From assembly GCA_034509425.1 (NCBI GenBank), contig JAVTVJ010001202.1:1-64000 (forward strand): DNA of 64,000 nucleotides. The letters are read 5' to 3'. The notes beneath the pieces are model-generated. The model worked only from the letters and a program-made list of their open reading frames with translations. It searched no databases and was not told the origin of the DNA. Position 1 is the stretch's first letter; each line of letters begins with the position of its first letter. The position numbers were made by a program, and so were the translations under genes. This stretch comes from Eopsaltria australis. Taxonomy: Eukaryota; Chordata; Aves; Passeriformes; Petroicidae. This document shows, in pieces, positions 41,282 through 50,540 of the stretch.

Positions 41282-41289
41282 TCTTCTTT

Positions 41290-42660
41290 GTGAATTACAT
41301 TTCTTCCTGCTGCAGAATTACCTAGTGAAATGAATCATTCTGACAGCACCTGGTCTATGGAAAGATTTTGCTCTTTTTTTCTTTCTAACAGACAGCTCCT
41401 CAGTGATCTTCTTAAGCGCTTGGTTTTTAACTTTTCTGGGCATCTCTACAAAATATCAATACACAACAAAAGAACTTGCTGATAAAGTTAAGTTCAGCTG
41501 TTATAAAATTCACTTTGGTATTGTGTGGAGCCATTCACTGGGAAAACCAACATCATTATTCAAATCTCTCTTTAATGTCATCTGGTTGGACTGGAGAGAT
41601 AGCAAAACAAGGCTGTTCTTCAGCAGTTTTATTCTGCTGGAGGAAAGGGGCATATATGCAGTCATGGCAGAAAAAAAAATTAAGGAACTAAGATAAGTGG
41701 GGATGAAAAACAGTTGTATTATAAAAAACTCCTGTTTTTATTTGTAACTAAGCCTTACTTGAGACTATTATTGGCAGCAGCTGGAAGACTGCAGTGCTGA
41801 GTGAATGGAGAGACAGAATCTGGGATTTTTTTATTTGCACTCCTTTCTTCTCTCTTGAATTATTAACAAATACAATTTTTTGTGTCACTTATGTAATTTT
41901 CTAACCTTCCATCTGAAGCCATCCTATTAAGTAAGATTTCCAGGCATTCCTGGACAAGGCGTGTGCTCAAGAATTATAAATCTGACACTGCAGACTTCCT
42001 GGCACACAGGCTTCAATTGAACATGCATGTACAATCTGTCCAATTTGGCCAGAAAACATAGGATTTACTGAGCTGGGTGTTACGCAGCCGTAGTGCATAT
42101 GGGCTGTGAATGTGTCTAGGATTACCAGTCACACAGCAGCTAGTCAGAGCTGCTGCGAATGCACAATGAGGTCTCAGTTGCTAGACTTACAGACACACAG
42201 AAATCCCAGGAGAGAATCCTGAAAAATCTGCCCTGGTAAAATGCTGATCTGATAGAAAGAAAGCCTTGCCAAGAAAACCTGGCTTTCAGCAGTTCTTAAT
42301 GAAAAACAAAAAGAAAGGAAAAAAAAGATCATCATGCCTTCCAGTGTTTCTGAGGGACTCCTGAGCTGGGGTGTGGCAGAAGGTTCCCTGACATGTTATC
42401 AGCTATCCCCCACAAACTGGTTTACACTGCCCTTCTCAGCTCCCAGCAGGATGTGAATTTTGCAGATTTTATCACAGGGCTGGGGAGGGAGCTGTCACAG
42501 ACGCAGCTCACCATACTCTGAATGTTTGCCTTTTTTTCCTTTTTAATGCGCATTGGAGTGGGCCTCTCAGGAATATAACGGTAGAGATAAGCATGAAAAG
42601 AAAAATATCTCCTGTCTATAACTCTATTAGTCACTCCTGGTGGAGATGGTCTTGTTTAAA
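41290..42660. other. Spacer between CR1 copies, nothing recognised
   Basis: AT-rich DNA with short open frames up to 97 codons and no identified element. Confidence 0.5.
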
Positions 42661-42669
42661 ATATGAAAC

Positions 42670-43197
42670 CCAAATATGCAGTGCTACTGCAAGAAGGACA
42701 TTGAGGTGCTGGAGTGTGTCCAGGGAAGGGCAATGGAGCTGGTGAAAGATCTGGAGGACAACTCCTTTGAGGAGCAGCTGAGGGACGTGAACACCCTTTG
42801 AGGGGGTGTTCAGCTGGAGAAAAGAAGGTTCAGGGGAGACCTTTTCACTGTACAACTGCCTGACAGGAGGCTGTAGCCAGGTAGGTGGGGGTGGGAGGGG
42901 GGTCTGTGTCTTCTCCCAGGTAACAAGTCATAGGACAAGAAGAAACAGCCTCAGGTTGTGCCAAAGGAGGTTTAGATTGGATATTAGGAAAAGTTTATTC
43001 ACCAGCAGGGTTGTCAAGCACTGGAATAGGCTGCCCAAGGAAGTGGTCGAGTCACCATCCCTGAAAGTATTTAAAAGATGTGTGGATGTGGCACTTAGGG
43101 ACATGGTTTGGTGATGAACATGACAGTGCTGGATCAGTGGTTCAGCTTGATGATCTTAAAGGTCTTCTCCAACCTAAATGATTCCATGGTTCTATAT
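42670..43197 (+). mobile_element. CR1 retroposon, 5'-truncated 3' end
   Basis: About 530 bp ending with ATGATTCCATGGTTCTAT at 43,178-43,195, the CR1 terminal repeat. The internal order matches the copy at 40,613-41,281 (GGAGAAAAGAAGGTTCAGGG near 42,817, GGTTTAGATTGGATATTAGG near 42,969, and the AAGCACTGGAATAGGCTGCC block near 43,017). The two copies have clearly diverged. Confidence 0.9.
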
Positions 43198-43636
43198 GCA
43201 ACTATTGTGGGATCACATGGCTAGATGAATGCAGTATAGGAATCTAAATAGTAAATAGATCATTTGTATAGAGGAAAAAGGCTTGAACTTGCTCAATATT
43301 TCCATTTGAGTATTGCAATGAAAGCAAACCTGCTGGGGAAAATAGCACTGTGTTTTGAGGTACAAAAACTCAAACACTCAAAATTAGTGGAAGAAGTGCT
43401 TTTTCCCTTTTTAGTGCAAAGCCTGAAAAGAGAGAAATGAGGGCTCTGTGCTCATCTGCACAACATTCTGTAATCATCAGGCCTATGCAAACATTTAAGT
43501 ATTCTCTGTTCTATAGCATTTCACTTATATTTGTGAGAATACTCAAAATTTTAAATTAAACAGTAGAGCACTTAATTGAGAAGACTACTGCTTCTATTAC
43601 CACAGCTATTTTATTAACCAAGACTTGTGATATGCA

Positions 43637-43741
43637 GGGGGTTTTTGTTTAGTTGGGTTGGTTTTGGTTTTGTTTTGTTTTGATTTTCTTTGTTTTGTTT
43701 GGGTGGGGTTTTTTGTTATTTTGTTTTTAGGGTTTTTTTAA
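43637..43741. repeat. G/T-rich (GTTTT)n-like low-complexity tract
   Basis: About 105 bp almost devoid of A and C on the plus strand, made of GGTTTT, GTTTT and GGGTTT units. Confidence 0.85.
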
Positions 43742-44609
43742 GAAGAAGCTATGAAAAGCCTTACTTCATTGCTTTCTCAGCAAGTTAAACATCCCTGTTG
43801 CATACAGATAGTGGATTTTTGGTCTTGGCTGGTGTCACTTGTTGGCAAAAGTGCCACAGAATAAAGTCTATGTACAGAGGATGCTGTCTGATTGCAAGGT
43901 GTGGGAATCAGCAGTATCTGTTTCAGGTTTGTGGAGAGAAGTTATGTGAGGATTAGGTGGGTGACCTGTTGATCTGCTGGAAACACAAAATCAGCTTGAA
44001 TTTAACCTGAGGATTTGCAAAGCCTCCTAAAACCGGTGTTCAGTAGAAAGGTTTTGATCTGGTTTTTATTTTGTGAGATGCCACACCTGGAGAAAGAAGC
44101 TTGCTGGGTGATTCCAGTAGGTCTGCAAAGGAGGAGAACTGGATGGAGGACTGGAGTGGGAGAAGGAGAAGCTCTGATGGATTTGGAAAGACATTGAGGG
44201 GGAGTACTTCATCTGAACCGAAAGGACTGGTCTATCTTGGTAAAGAGAGTCTTTGTGATGGAAAATCTGGATGTGCAGCACACGCCAGGGGAGCACTGGG
44301 CAGGTGAGAGCAGTGTAGGAGCCCCACGGCTGGGGTGTCTATTACCATGGCTTGCAAGCCTTTTCTGATGTGGAAGGTGTGAGTCACCTCTCACTTAGGC
44401 CAAGACATAAATGTCTGAGACTGCTGCACTTCAGATGGAAACACGCTGTTATTTTCCCTGCAAAATGACAGAAATCATGTTTATTATCAGCTTTACAGAT
44501 GCACTTTTATGTGTTAAATTCTCCCAGGTTCCTTGCCTTTGTTAGGATTGAATATACTATTATTGCCCTCTTACTCTGTGTCTCACTTTTTATACCAGGG
44601 ACTGGTTTA

Positions 44610-45435
44610 GAACCATAGCATCGTCACGGTTCGAAGGGGCCTCTAAGATCATCCAGTATCACCATCAACCCAGCACTACCACTGTAACCCCTAAACCACA
44701 AACCCACAGCATGCAGCACCAGATCCAGATGCATCCTAAGACCCTGCAGGGATGGTGACTCTCTAGGCAACTTATTCCAATGCCTGACCACCCTAGCTGT
44801 GATAACTTTTTTTCTAATATCTGATCTGATTCTCCTTTCTCAGCTGAAGAGGCCATTTCCTCTGGTCCTATCACTGCAGGCACAGTATAAGATACCTCAC
44901 TACAGCTTACTGGCAGGGAGTTGTTGAGTGATGATGTTCCTCCTGAGCCCTCTCTTCTCACAACTAAACAAACCCAGCTCCCTCAGCCATTCCTCACAAG
45001 AAATGTTTTCTAGTCCTTTCATGAGCCTTGTTGACTGTCACTGGACAAGCTCCAGCACCTCACTGTCCTGAAGGTGTGAGGGGGCCAAAACCAGACTCGA
45101 GGTGCTGCAGGAGGCTGATCACTGCCCTGGTCCAGCTGGCCACACGATTCTTGGTTCAGGCCAAGATGCCACTGGCCTTCTTGGCCACCTGGGCACACAC
45201 TGGCTCACACTGAGCCGACTCTCAATGAGCAATCCCAAGTCCCTTTTTGGTGAGCAGCCCTTAAACCACTCCTCCCCCAGCCTGCAGCACTGCATGGTTT
45301 GCTGAGACTGAAGTGCAGCACCCAGCACTTTGCTCTACTGAGCCTCATGCAGGTATTCTTGGCCCACTGATCGAGTCCGTCCAGGTCTCTGTGGAGCCTT
45401 CTTACCCTCGAGCACATCTAGCAATCAACTCATAC
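44610..45435 (-). mobile_element. CR1 retroposon, 5'-truncated, minus strand
   Basis: About 825 bp whose minus strand reads as CR1 3' region and ends at 44,610 with the usual terminal pattern. Recognisable plus-strand-readable blocks include CTTATTCCAATGCCTGACCA (44,770-44,789) and CCAGGTCTCTGTGGAGCCTT (45,381-45,400). Open frames across it are repeat-derived. Confidence 0.9.
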
Positions 45436-45513
45436 CCTTCAGGGGATTTCTTTGAGTAGGATGCATCAAAGTCTACTTTTTTGTTTGTTTTGTTGGTTGC
45501 CTGTTATTTGTGG

Positions 45514-45514
<1 letters not shown>

Positions 45515-45544
<30 letters not shown>
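45515..45544. repeat. Poly(T) tract, 30 bases
   Basis: Uninterrupted T run preceded by TTTG/GTTT-rich sequence and followed directly by a GC-rich patch. Read on the minus strand it looks like a poly(A) tail, but the sequence upstream of it is not recognisable as an mRNA copy. Confidence 0.95.
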
Positions 45545-45546
<2 letters not shown>

Positions 45547-45559
45547 TTTTGTTTTGTTC

Positions 45560-45800
45560 CTGTGTCTCCTTTGGAAGCGTTGGACGCGGGAATAGGAGGG
45601 GACCCCGCGGGTGCGGTGCTCGGGGCCAGCAGCGATCCCGCCGGTGACCACGAGAGGGCAGCGCAGGCCTTGCTGCGAGCGCGGCGCCGCCGGGCCCGTG
45701 CCCAGAGGAAGGGCCTGCAGCGAGCCCTGCCCAGCGAGCCTGCCGTGCTGGAGGAGCCGGGAGGGGCTCTGGCCTCGTACCACGGCAAAACCCACTCACT
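45560..45800. promoter_or_regulatory. GC-rich patch with a CTCF-like motif
   Basis: About 240 bp rich in CpG, isolated between a poly(T) tract and an LTR fragment. It contains CCACGAGAGGGCAGCG at 45,648-45,663, which fits the CTCF core (CCAC-N-AG-R-GGGC-A/G). A 186-codon plus-strand open frame starts in it but runs on into the LTR and has no family resemblance, so I do not call it a gene. Confidence 0.4.
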
Positions 45801-45962
45801 CGTCTGTGACTGCTGCTGCCCTGGCATATTCACCACCGCACTCTATCTCCCTCTCGACCTACAGGATGCTTTCGAGCACTCAGGAGTTGATCCGCTTAAG
45901 GTCTGTGCGTACCAGTTAAATATATTAACAACACAGGAGGAAAAGACCAAGAAAGCAAGCAG

Positions 45963-46240
45963 TGGAGACCGACCTTCACTAAAGTTCAGTTTGTTTATTA
46001 GGCGTCAAAGGTATCACATCTTCAGAGCTGATGCCTTCGGACCAGGGACGGGACCTTGGGCTTGCACAGCTCTCCTTTCTGCACCTCCTCTTCTGCATCA
46101 GCAGCCTGGTGTTGATACTTGAAATAAGCTGGATCAAATGTCTAGTAATGAATGCTTCATGGCCTTCAGCACCATCTGTGCTAGGAGACCCAGGAATAAT
46201 GGGGCAAAATGAAAAGTGTGATGTCAAGAAGCCCTAATTC
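45963..46240 (-). mobile_element. LTR fragment of an avian endogenous retrovirus (solo or truncated)
   Basis: On the minus strand a block near 45,965-46,060 looks like the end of an avian retroviral LTR: ACCTTTGACGCCTAATAAAC (with an AATAAA poly(A) signal) followed by CTGAACTTTAGTGAAGGTCG. The minus-strand 3' end lies near 45,963. The other boundary is unclear, and no partner LTR or internal coding region is seen. Identification is by resemblance to ERVL-like bird LTRs, from memory. Confidence 0.5.
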
Positions 46241-46259
46241 CAGGGTGCTGCATCATTAA

Positions 46260-48540
46260 GCTGAAACCGGAAGCTTGCATGTGGAAGGATTAATGTGTTA
46301 ATATGATTTCATATATCACTTTATTATCTAGGCAATTATATATGTATTACTATTACATATGCACTCTGTTCTCCACTCTGGGTTACTTTGGCTTACTAAT
46401 TTGGATCCATCATTAGTAACTTTCACTTTTACTGTAATGAGAAAGTCATCAAAGTCATAGCTGATATCAGCATCTTACAAAGCTGCAAGTCAGTTCTGGA
46501 TTTCCCACCTATTTAACCAGAAATAGCCCCTTGAGTACTTCGAAGAGACATACCATTTAGTGTGTCTTAGCATTCAAGCTATTATTCTGCTTTCATCCCC
46601 ATTTATATACTTAGAGATAAAAAAAAAGAGGCAGATGTATGAAGGGTTTTTATCTTTTGAGAATGAACAGTACATGCTACGTACACTATGCTAATTCCAG
46701 CAAGTGGAGATAATTGCACTTGCCTGAATACAGACCAGGAGTTAATTTTCTGGAAACTTCTCATATCTTTTTTAAAAACATTTAAGAATTTATGCCCTTC
46801 TTAAGCAAATTCAGACTGACAGGTCACTGGTTTGGTTTCCAAGTCAAGAATGTCTTTGCATGTTAGTAGGATAAGAAAAGGTTGTTAGGCTTGAGAATTG
46901 GTGGTTACAACGAAGAGTTTTCTCCCTGGTACTGACAGCTTTGTAGACATCAGAGAAGCTAATTCTGAGATAGGCTGGGTGTATCTGGCAGACATCATGC
47001 CTGTGTTGTCACTAGTTTAAAATGGAAGCTCACTAAGTGATTACTGCCAGGTCGAATGCTGTCACCTGTAGTGTCACCAGGGCACTAACTAGAAACAACT
47101 GGAAGTAGAAACACAGCAGCTTATTAAAGTGGCTCAGTTTGAGAAGCATTTTGGAAACTGTGGTGTTCAAAGTGAAACTTTGAGCAGAGTATAGCATACA
47201 CAGTCACAGACAAGACGTGATTGGTCCAGGACTCCCAGTGAAGTACTGGAAAGGACATCCCCGGGTTTCGGCACATTCCAACGGGGACGATGCGGCTGCA
47301 GGCTAGGGAACAGCAAGGGTGACAAGTTAGAGAGCTCTGTCTGTGCAACCCGCTGGAGTCGGTCCGGACAGGTCGCAGTAGCGCAGGTTACCCCAAGGTG
47401 GCTCTCCACAACCTCTGTGAGACCACTTGAGGCTGCTCTGAGGCCGTGGCTCGGTGGACACAAGTGCTGTGAGTCTAAGCCTAAGAGTGTCAGACGCTGA
47501 GGGGAAAAGTGAAAAGTGATTTGCCTTTTAATGTTTAGACTGTGCTCTTTCACAGCGGGAAAATGTGTTTTATGATTGTTTGGTTTGCTGACAAACAGGT
47601 TCGGATCCGAGTTCAGCAATCACACTCGTTTCACTCTGAATTAGTTATGAAGGATACACTGTCCAAATTAGAGCTACTTTAAATAAAGCCCGACTGAAAA
47701 AAAAATTCTGTTCGCTCACATTTCCCCCCTGCCATCCTCCCCCAGGATCATAGGTCAATGCAGCCTGCAGAAAGGTTACCGGTGACTTCAGAACAGGTCT
47801 GCATCGGCTTGCAGTCCTGCACGGATGAAATCTACACAGCCTCCCTGGACAGTGAGCCTGTTCCACTGTTCTCAGAGAGAAAAGGATTTTCTTATATCCG
47901 ATCTGAGCCTCTTGATTCACCCTGGGCTCATTGTCTCCTGCTGCCCCTCTAGGCACTGCTGTGAAGACCCTGGTGTTATCTTCTCGATGATCGCTCCACA
48001 GGTTTTGGTTACTGCAGTTTGCCACCCAAATTCTGCCTTCTCCAGGCTGAACTGTCCTGGTCCTTCAGTGTGCAGTGCAGGACAGCTCTGGACACCCCGG
48101 TGCGCTCATCAGCACTCGCTCCGGTTTGTGGATGTTTCCCCTGCTGGGGGTGCCCAAACCGGACAGAGCACATTGCTGCTGTCCTGTGAGTGCAGAGCAC
48201 AGGGGGATTCACACCTCCCTCGGCCGGCTGGCCGTGCTCCTGTTCATACACACCAGGGCTCAGGGGGCCTTTGCTGTACCCAGGGCCACTGCTGAGCATC
48301 GCCAGGTGACTGCCCAGTGCAGCCCCAGGACCTTCTCTGCAGAGCTGCCCTCAGCCCTGGTGGTTACAGGGGCTGTCCCTTCGCGGAGTTCACACTTGCA
48401 GAAACCATATTAATAAAACCTTTGGTGACTTTTTTTTTTCCTTTTATTTTATATATTTTTTTTTTATTTCCCCTGCACTGTTCGGATTTTCCTTTCCAAG
48501 TCTCGGACACAAATCACCCTACAAGTTGCCAGTGCCCTCG
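46260..48540. other. Upstream intergenic region of GADD45G, no gene recognised
   Basis: GC content rises from about 47,160 onwards. Open frames up to 173 codons appear on both strands without recognisable domains. A T-rich tract lies at 48,430-48,472. Distal regulatory elements of GADD45G or a non-coding transcript are possible, but nothing in the sequence demonstrates either. Confidence 0.5.
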
Positions 48541-48596
48541 GCGAGCGGCGTGCAGGGAGCGGGCGCAGGGGCACGGCTGGTGCCGCGGGCCCGGTT

Positions 48597-48641
48597 TCGG
48601 CTCGGCTCGGCTCGGCTCGGCTCGGTTCGGCTCGGCTCGGC
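48597..48641. repeat. (TCGGC)9 pentanucleotide tract in the GADD45G promoter
   Basis: Nine tandem units with one C-to-T change in the sixth. It is CpG-dense and lies about 190 bp upstream of the TATA box. Confidence 0.95.
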
Positions 48642-48689
48642 TGTCTGGGGCCGGCGCGTGCCTACGCGCGCCCCCCCTCGCCCCTGCCC

Positions 48690-48838
48690 CACGTGGCCTC
48701 CCGGCACGAGCCGCCCTTCACGGCCCCCCCACCCTCGAGCTTCCTCTCCGGCGCGCGCCGATTAGCATAATAAAGCCGCCCCTTTCTCCCCCGCTGGCCA
48801 ATGGGAGGCCGGGAGGCGCCCGCGAGGCCTATAAGTAG
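48690..48838 (+). promoter_or_regulatory. GADD45G core and proximal promoter
   Basis: In order there are a CACGTG E-box (48,690-48,695), an inverted octamer (ATTAGCAT at 48,761-48,768, which is ATGCTAAT on the minus strand, fitting ATGCWAAT), a CCAAT box (48,798-48,802) and a TATA box (TATAAGTA, 48,830-48,837). Transcription should start near 48,860-48,864, about 30 bp downstream, at TTCAGAG. That gives a 5' UTR of about 65 bases. Octamer and CCAAT elements binding Oct-1 and NF-Y are established for the paralogue GADD45A; their use here is inferred from motif and spacing. Confidence 0.8.
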
Positions 48839-48927
48839 CGCACTCCCGGCGGCTGTTGCTTCAGAGCGCTCACGGGGTTCCTAGAGCGAGGGCTGGCGGA
48901 ACTGCGGCGCTGTGGGGACTAACTGCT

Positions 48928-49971
48928 ATGACTCTGGAGGAGATCCACAGACAGCAGCCCATGCCTGCGGGCCACGACTGGTACGTGCGGGTGGGCACTG
49001 GGGAGCTGAGGAAAGCGGGTAGCGGGCGGTTTCGGGGCGGTGGTAGTGGCGGCGGCACCGTGCTGACTCTGTGTCCTCTGTCGGCCCACAGGATGCAGGG
49101 CGCCGGCACGGCCCTCCACGAGCTGCTGGTGTCGGCACAGCGCCGAGGCTGCCTCACCGCCGGCGTCTACGAGTCGGCTAAGCTGATGAATGTGTAAGTA
49201 GGGCGGCGGGGGCAGGAGGAGCGTGTAAATCAGCCCAGCGGGGCTGCGGGGCGGCTGGCGCCGACCGCGGGACTCATCAGGCTGCTCCCCTCTTGCAGCG
49301 ACCCCGACAATGTCGCGTTCTGTGTGCTGGCCGCGGACCAGGAGGACGAGGGGGATATCGCCCTGCAGATCCACTTCACTCTGATCCAAGCCTTCTGCTG
49401 CGAGAACGACATCGACATCGTGCGGGTGAACGATGTGGCCAAGCTGGCGGCCATCGTGGGGCCCAGCGAGGACTCCGGGGAGCCGCGGGATCTCCACTGC
49501 ATCCTCATCACGGTGGGTGTCCCGCGGGCGGCCAGCGCTGTTCCCCTGGCTCTGCCAGAGCCTGCCGGGGCCGGCCCTTTCTCCCGCTGCGGGTGGTCGA
49601 GTGCTCTGCTGGGCACAGATAGAGCGGTTGGCACACAGCAAGTCAGCTGAGTAGTAGTAGGAGGAGGAGGCAGAACTTCTCGTAACTGTGGATTTCCTCC
49701 GCTGTCCACAAGGGCAGCATTTCTGCTTCCTGTCTTGTCTGTGTCAGGACAGAAACTGTCTGGAAGTGCCTCCAGTCCTAAGCTAATGCTTCTGTAAATA
49801 TTATGATGACCTCAGCCGGCGGGCAGCACTCATGGTGTGCAACTTTTCTCTTTCTCACAGAATCCGAATGAAGAAGGCTGGAAGGACCCAGCTCTGGAGA
49901 AGCTGAATTTGTTTTGCGAAGAGAGCCGAAATGTCAATGACTGGGTGCCAGCTATCACCCTGCCGGAGTGA
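48928..49971 (+). CDS. GADD45G: Growth arrest and DNA-damage-inducible protein gamma, 159 aa, four exons
   Basis: Coding exons are 48,928-48,980, 49,092-49,193, 49,299-49,512 and 49,861-49,971, with GT-AG introns of 111, 105 and 348 bp. The joined frame is 159 codons, the same length as human GADD45G, and the junctions fall at the same residues. The protein has the single GADD45 (L7Ae/L30e-like) domain. MQGAG-x-ALHELL opens helix 1 (residues 19-30). The acidic EDEGD loop and the [20 protein letters not shown] core (residues 72-91) contain the surface known in the family for dimerisation and partner binding. [15 protein letters not shown] and a [12 protein letters not shown] end close it. Family members bind MEKK4 (MTK1), PCNA, p21 and CDK1-cyclin B and act in nucleus and cytoplasm in growth arrest, p38/JNK signalling and active demethylation. 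Residues 6-18 have diverged most from mammals. The start is the first ATG, with G at -3, matching the family N-terminus. Confidence 0.98.
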
Positions 49972-50540
49972 TTGTCACCTGGTGCACTGGGGAGGCTGAA
50001 ACCTTTGTTGCATTCTCAACATGCTGTGCGTTCACCAAAATGTGCAACAAGCTGCTGATTCCATGGATTAGCCTGGTCAAGAGACTGGATTAAAGTCCCT
50101 CAGACTGGCATGCAGTGGGCTCTTACAGAGGAGAAAGAGGAAAACAGCTTATCTCACCAGTGAGCCTCAGCAGGCTGCAACCGTGGAGAGGCTGACATAC
50201 CATGGAACTGAAAGAAGTATTGCAAGTTTGGCTATGTGGAGCTGTTTCAGAAGGGAGAGGGAAAGTTGAGGGAAGTGGGCCAAAACTTTCCAGAAGGACT
50301 GGATAGAGTACTGTAACTAGGAACTGTTGGTGCTGTCTGCAAAACACAGGAGAAAGTATCAATATTTATGGAGTAAATGGGGATTGGTTACTAAGACAAA
50401 TGCAGATATTCCAAAGCAGACAGACTTCAACAGGCCTCTTGGGTCACTCTGCAGATCTGTTTTAATACTGCAATAACTTTTATTGAAATATTTGCTGCTA
50501 TTGAAGCTTTCATAATAAATTTTTGACAATTAATTTCTGG
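49972..50540 (+). terminator. GADD45G 3' UTR and poly(A) site
   Basis: About 560 bases of 3' UTR end at a canonical AATAAA (50,514-50,519). A G/T-rich downstream element follows (GGGAGTGTCTTGCTTGCTGA and more, from about 50,538), placing cleavage near 50,527-50,540. No strong AUUUA cluster is evident. Confidence 0.85.

Larger units (their letters stand above)
48540..49700. promoter_or_regulatory. CpG island of GADD45G
   Basis: GC- and CpG-rich sequence covering the promoter, exons 1-3 and the first two introns. It fades within intron 3. Confidence 0.85.

Noticed and set aside
45515..45800. Processed pseudogene with a poly(A) tail on the minus strand
   Set aside because: The T30 tract looks like a tail, but the adjacent sequence resembles no mRNA, and mRNA retrocopies are rare in birds because CR1 does not mobilise poly(A) RNA efficiently.
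45562..46122. 186-codon open frame on the plus strand
   Set aside because: It crosses from a GC-rich patch into an antisense LTR fragment and has no recognisable domain.
47167..48838. Open frames of 108-173 codons upstream of GADD45G
   Set aside because: Raised GC content explains their length; none has a recognisable domain, and one runs into the promoter's TCGGC repeat.
48919..49641. 240-codon minus-strand open frame antisense to GADD45G
   Set aside because: It is the antisense shadow of the GC-rich GADD45G exons and introns.
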